NCBI GenBank assembly: GCA_023229725.1
Contig: JALNYR010000143.1
Location: 1-6,300, forward strand
DNA: 6,300 bases
Origin: Dehalococcoidia bacterium
GTDB lineage: Bacteria; Chloroflexota; Dehalococcoidia; GIF9; AB-539-J10
Reading direction: 5' to 3'
Positions 5,577-6,300 of this stretch are shown here, in pieces; within the stretch, counting starts at the first letter, position 1; each line of letters begins with the position of its first letter. Position numbers and translations under genes: made by a program. The notes under the pieces were generated by a model that was not told where the DNA came from, made no database searches, and was given only the letters and a program-made list of their open reading frames with translations.

Positions 5577-6300
5577 TCATGGCATTGGCGGGGAGTCTCC
5601 CGGCTCAGTGGCGGGCTGGTGAACGCCAGCGTACACCGCGTCGCGAACCGGCCTCACCAGTGCCAATAGGATCCCGGCGGTGTCAACGCAACTGGCGAGA
5701 GGCCACGCTGCCGGCCACATACGCCGACTGGCTGCTGCAAATATGCGCAGAAGCGTCGCCACGGCCAACAAAATCAACGTACCGTCGCGTCCCACTCGAC
5801 CCGCGGCGGCTTTATCGGCCACGTTAAGCCACGCCGCGACAGCCACGGGAAATAGTGCCACCGCGAGTTCCACGCCGAACAGTCCGGGCCGCGGCAGCGT
5901 TGCGATCGTGGTGACGGCCGCGAAACACACGGACACGGCTGCCGGTATGACAAGTTCTGCACGCGGCCGAGCCCAGCGCGTGGTCACAACTGCCGACGTA
6001 CCAATCGACGCGGCGACCCTGACAAACGCCGAAAATCCGCCGCGGGGGGAGGGTGCCGACATCCGGGAGAACCCCACGTATTCTACCAACAGCGGAAGTA
6101 ACGCCAGCCAGCACGCGGCCACCCCAAACAGCCGGCCCATCATGCCTGCGTCGGACCAACTTGCGTCTGTGTCACCTAGGCGAAACGTGACCGTCATGCC
6201 CAACCTCCACGACACCAACAGAACATGAACCGCGCTGTCGACCACCATGAGCAGCACCGTCGTCACCGTCGCGAACAGCACACAACCGTTCACCGGGGCC
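5577..6300 (-). CDS. Multi-pass membrane protein (partial, start beyond right edge)
   Basis: The frame is open from the right edge to a TGA at 5579-5577, giving at least 240 residues. The first start-like codon inside the window is a GTG at 6293, and two sense codons (Ala, Pro) precede it, so the true start is probably outside. Counting from that GTG, hydrophobic segments lie at about 4-28, 50-72, 87-103 (weaker), 112-131, 137-157, 171-187 and 191-213, so six or seven membrane helices. Short basic loops such as RWARPR (106-111) and a Pro-rich polar tail (HQPATEPGDSPPMP) separate or follow them. I do not recognise the family. The helix count is compatible with a seven-helix receptor, transporter or other polytopic viral membrane protein, but no family motif decides between these. 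Its stop is 145 bp from the preferred start of the next gene on the same strand. Confidence 0.7.
   Translation of the reverse strand, partial: APVNGCVLFATVTTVLLMVVDSAVHVLLVSWRLGMTVTFRLGDTDASWSDAGMMGRLFGVAACWLALLPLLVEYVGFSRMSAPSPRGGFSAFVRVAASIGTSAVVTTRWARPRAELVIPAAVSVCFAAVTTIATLPRPGLFGVELAVALFPVAVAAWLNVADKAAAGRVGRDGTLILLAVATLLRIFAAASRRMWPAAWPLASCVDTAGILLALVRPVRDAVYAGVHQPATEPGDSPPMP

Noticed and set aside
1..6300. tRNA genes, CRISPR arrays, insertion sequences and introns
   Set aside because: I saw no cloverleaf-like sequence, no spaced short repeats, no terminal inverted repeats with a transposase, and no frame breaks suggesting splicing.

Overview
This window looks like a piece of a GC-rich large DNA virus of the nucleocytoplasmic (NCLDV) kind. 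Pandoravirus-, mollivirus- or medusavirus-like amoeba viruses are the closest in style. The reasons are intron-free ORFs of eukaryotic type on both strands, packed with gaps of about 55 to 170 bp, AT-rich or purine-rich leaders just before ATG, no Shine-Dalgarno pattern, a TATA-like box, and a gene content of XRN-type nuclease plus kelch protein. The lineage is an inference: no hallmark capsid, polymerase or packaging ATPase gene lies here. There is no tRNA, rRNA, CRISPR array or insertion sequence.

Layout. At the left edge is the 5' end of a minus-strand gene with a very basic N-terminus (1-109). It is too short to show as a long ORF. A 167 bp AT-rich divergent promoter region (110-276) separates it from a plus-strand gene (277-2256). 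That gene encodes a divergent XRN-family 5'-3' exonuclease. All the acidic active-site positions I can align are present, and a C-terminal nuclear-localisation-like tail has been duplicated in tandem. A 56 bp convergent gap (2257-2312) follows. Three minus-strand genes come next: a 499-residue kelch-repeat beta-propeller protein (2313-3812); a 496-residue protein with a proline-rich repeat region and a GNAT-acetyltransferase-like fold, perhaps two in tandem (3941-5431); and the 3' part of a protein with six or seven membrane helices, whose start lies beyond the right edge (5577-6300).

How they may work together. The XRN-like enzyme with basic C-terminal motifs suggests RNA degradation or processing in the nucleus or viral factory. 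The kelch propeller is a likely protein-binding adaptor, the GNAT-like protein a possible acetyl-transfer enzyme, and the last gene a membrane protein. No operon logic ties them; in this kind of virus each gene normally has its own promoter. The most unusual points are the XRN with duplicated nuclear signals, the homopolymer G-run plus purine-tract leaders in front of two adjacent minus-strand genes, the 24 bp-phased GATTTT elements in the divergent promoter, and two independent in-frame tandem duplications (90 bp and 60 bp).
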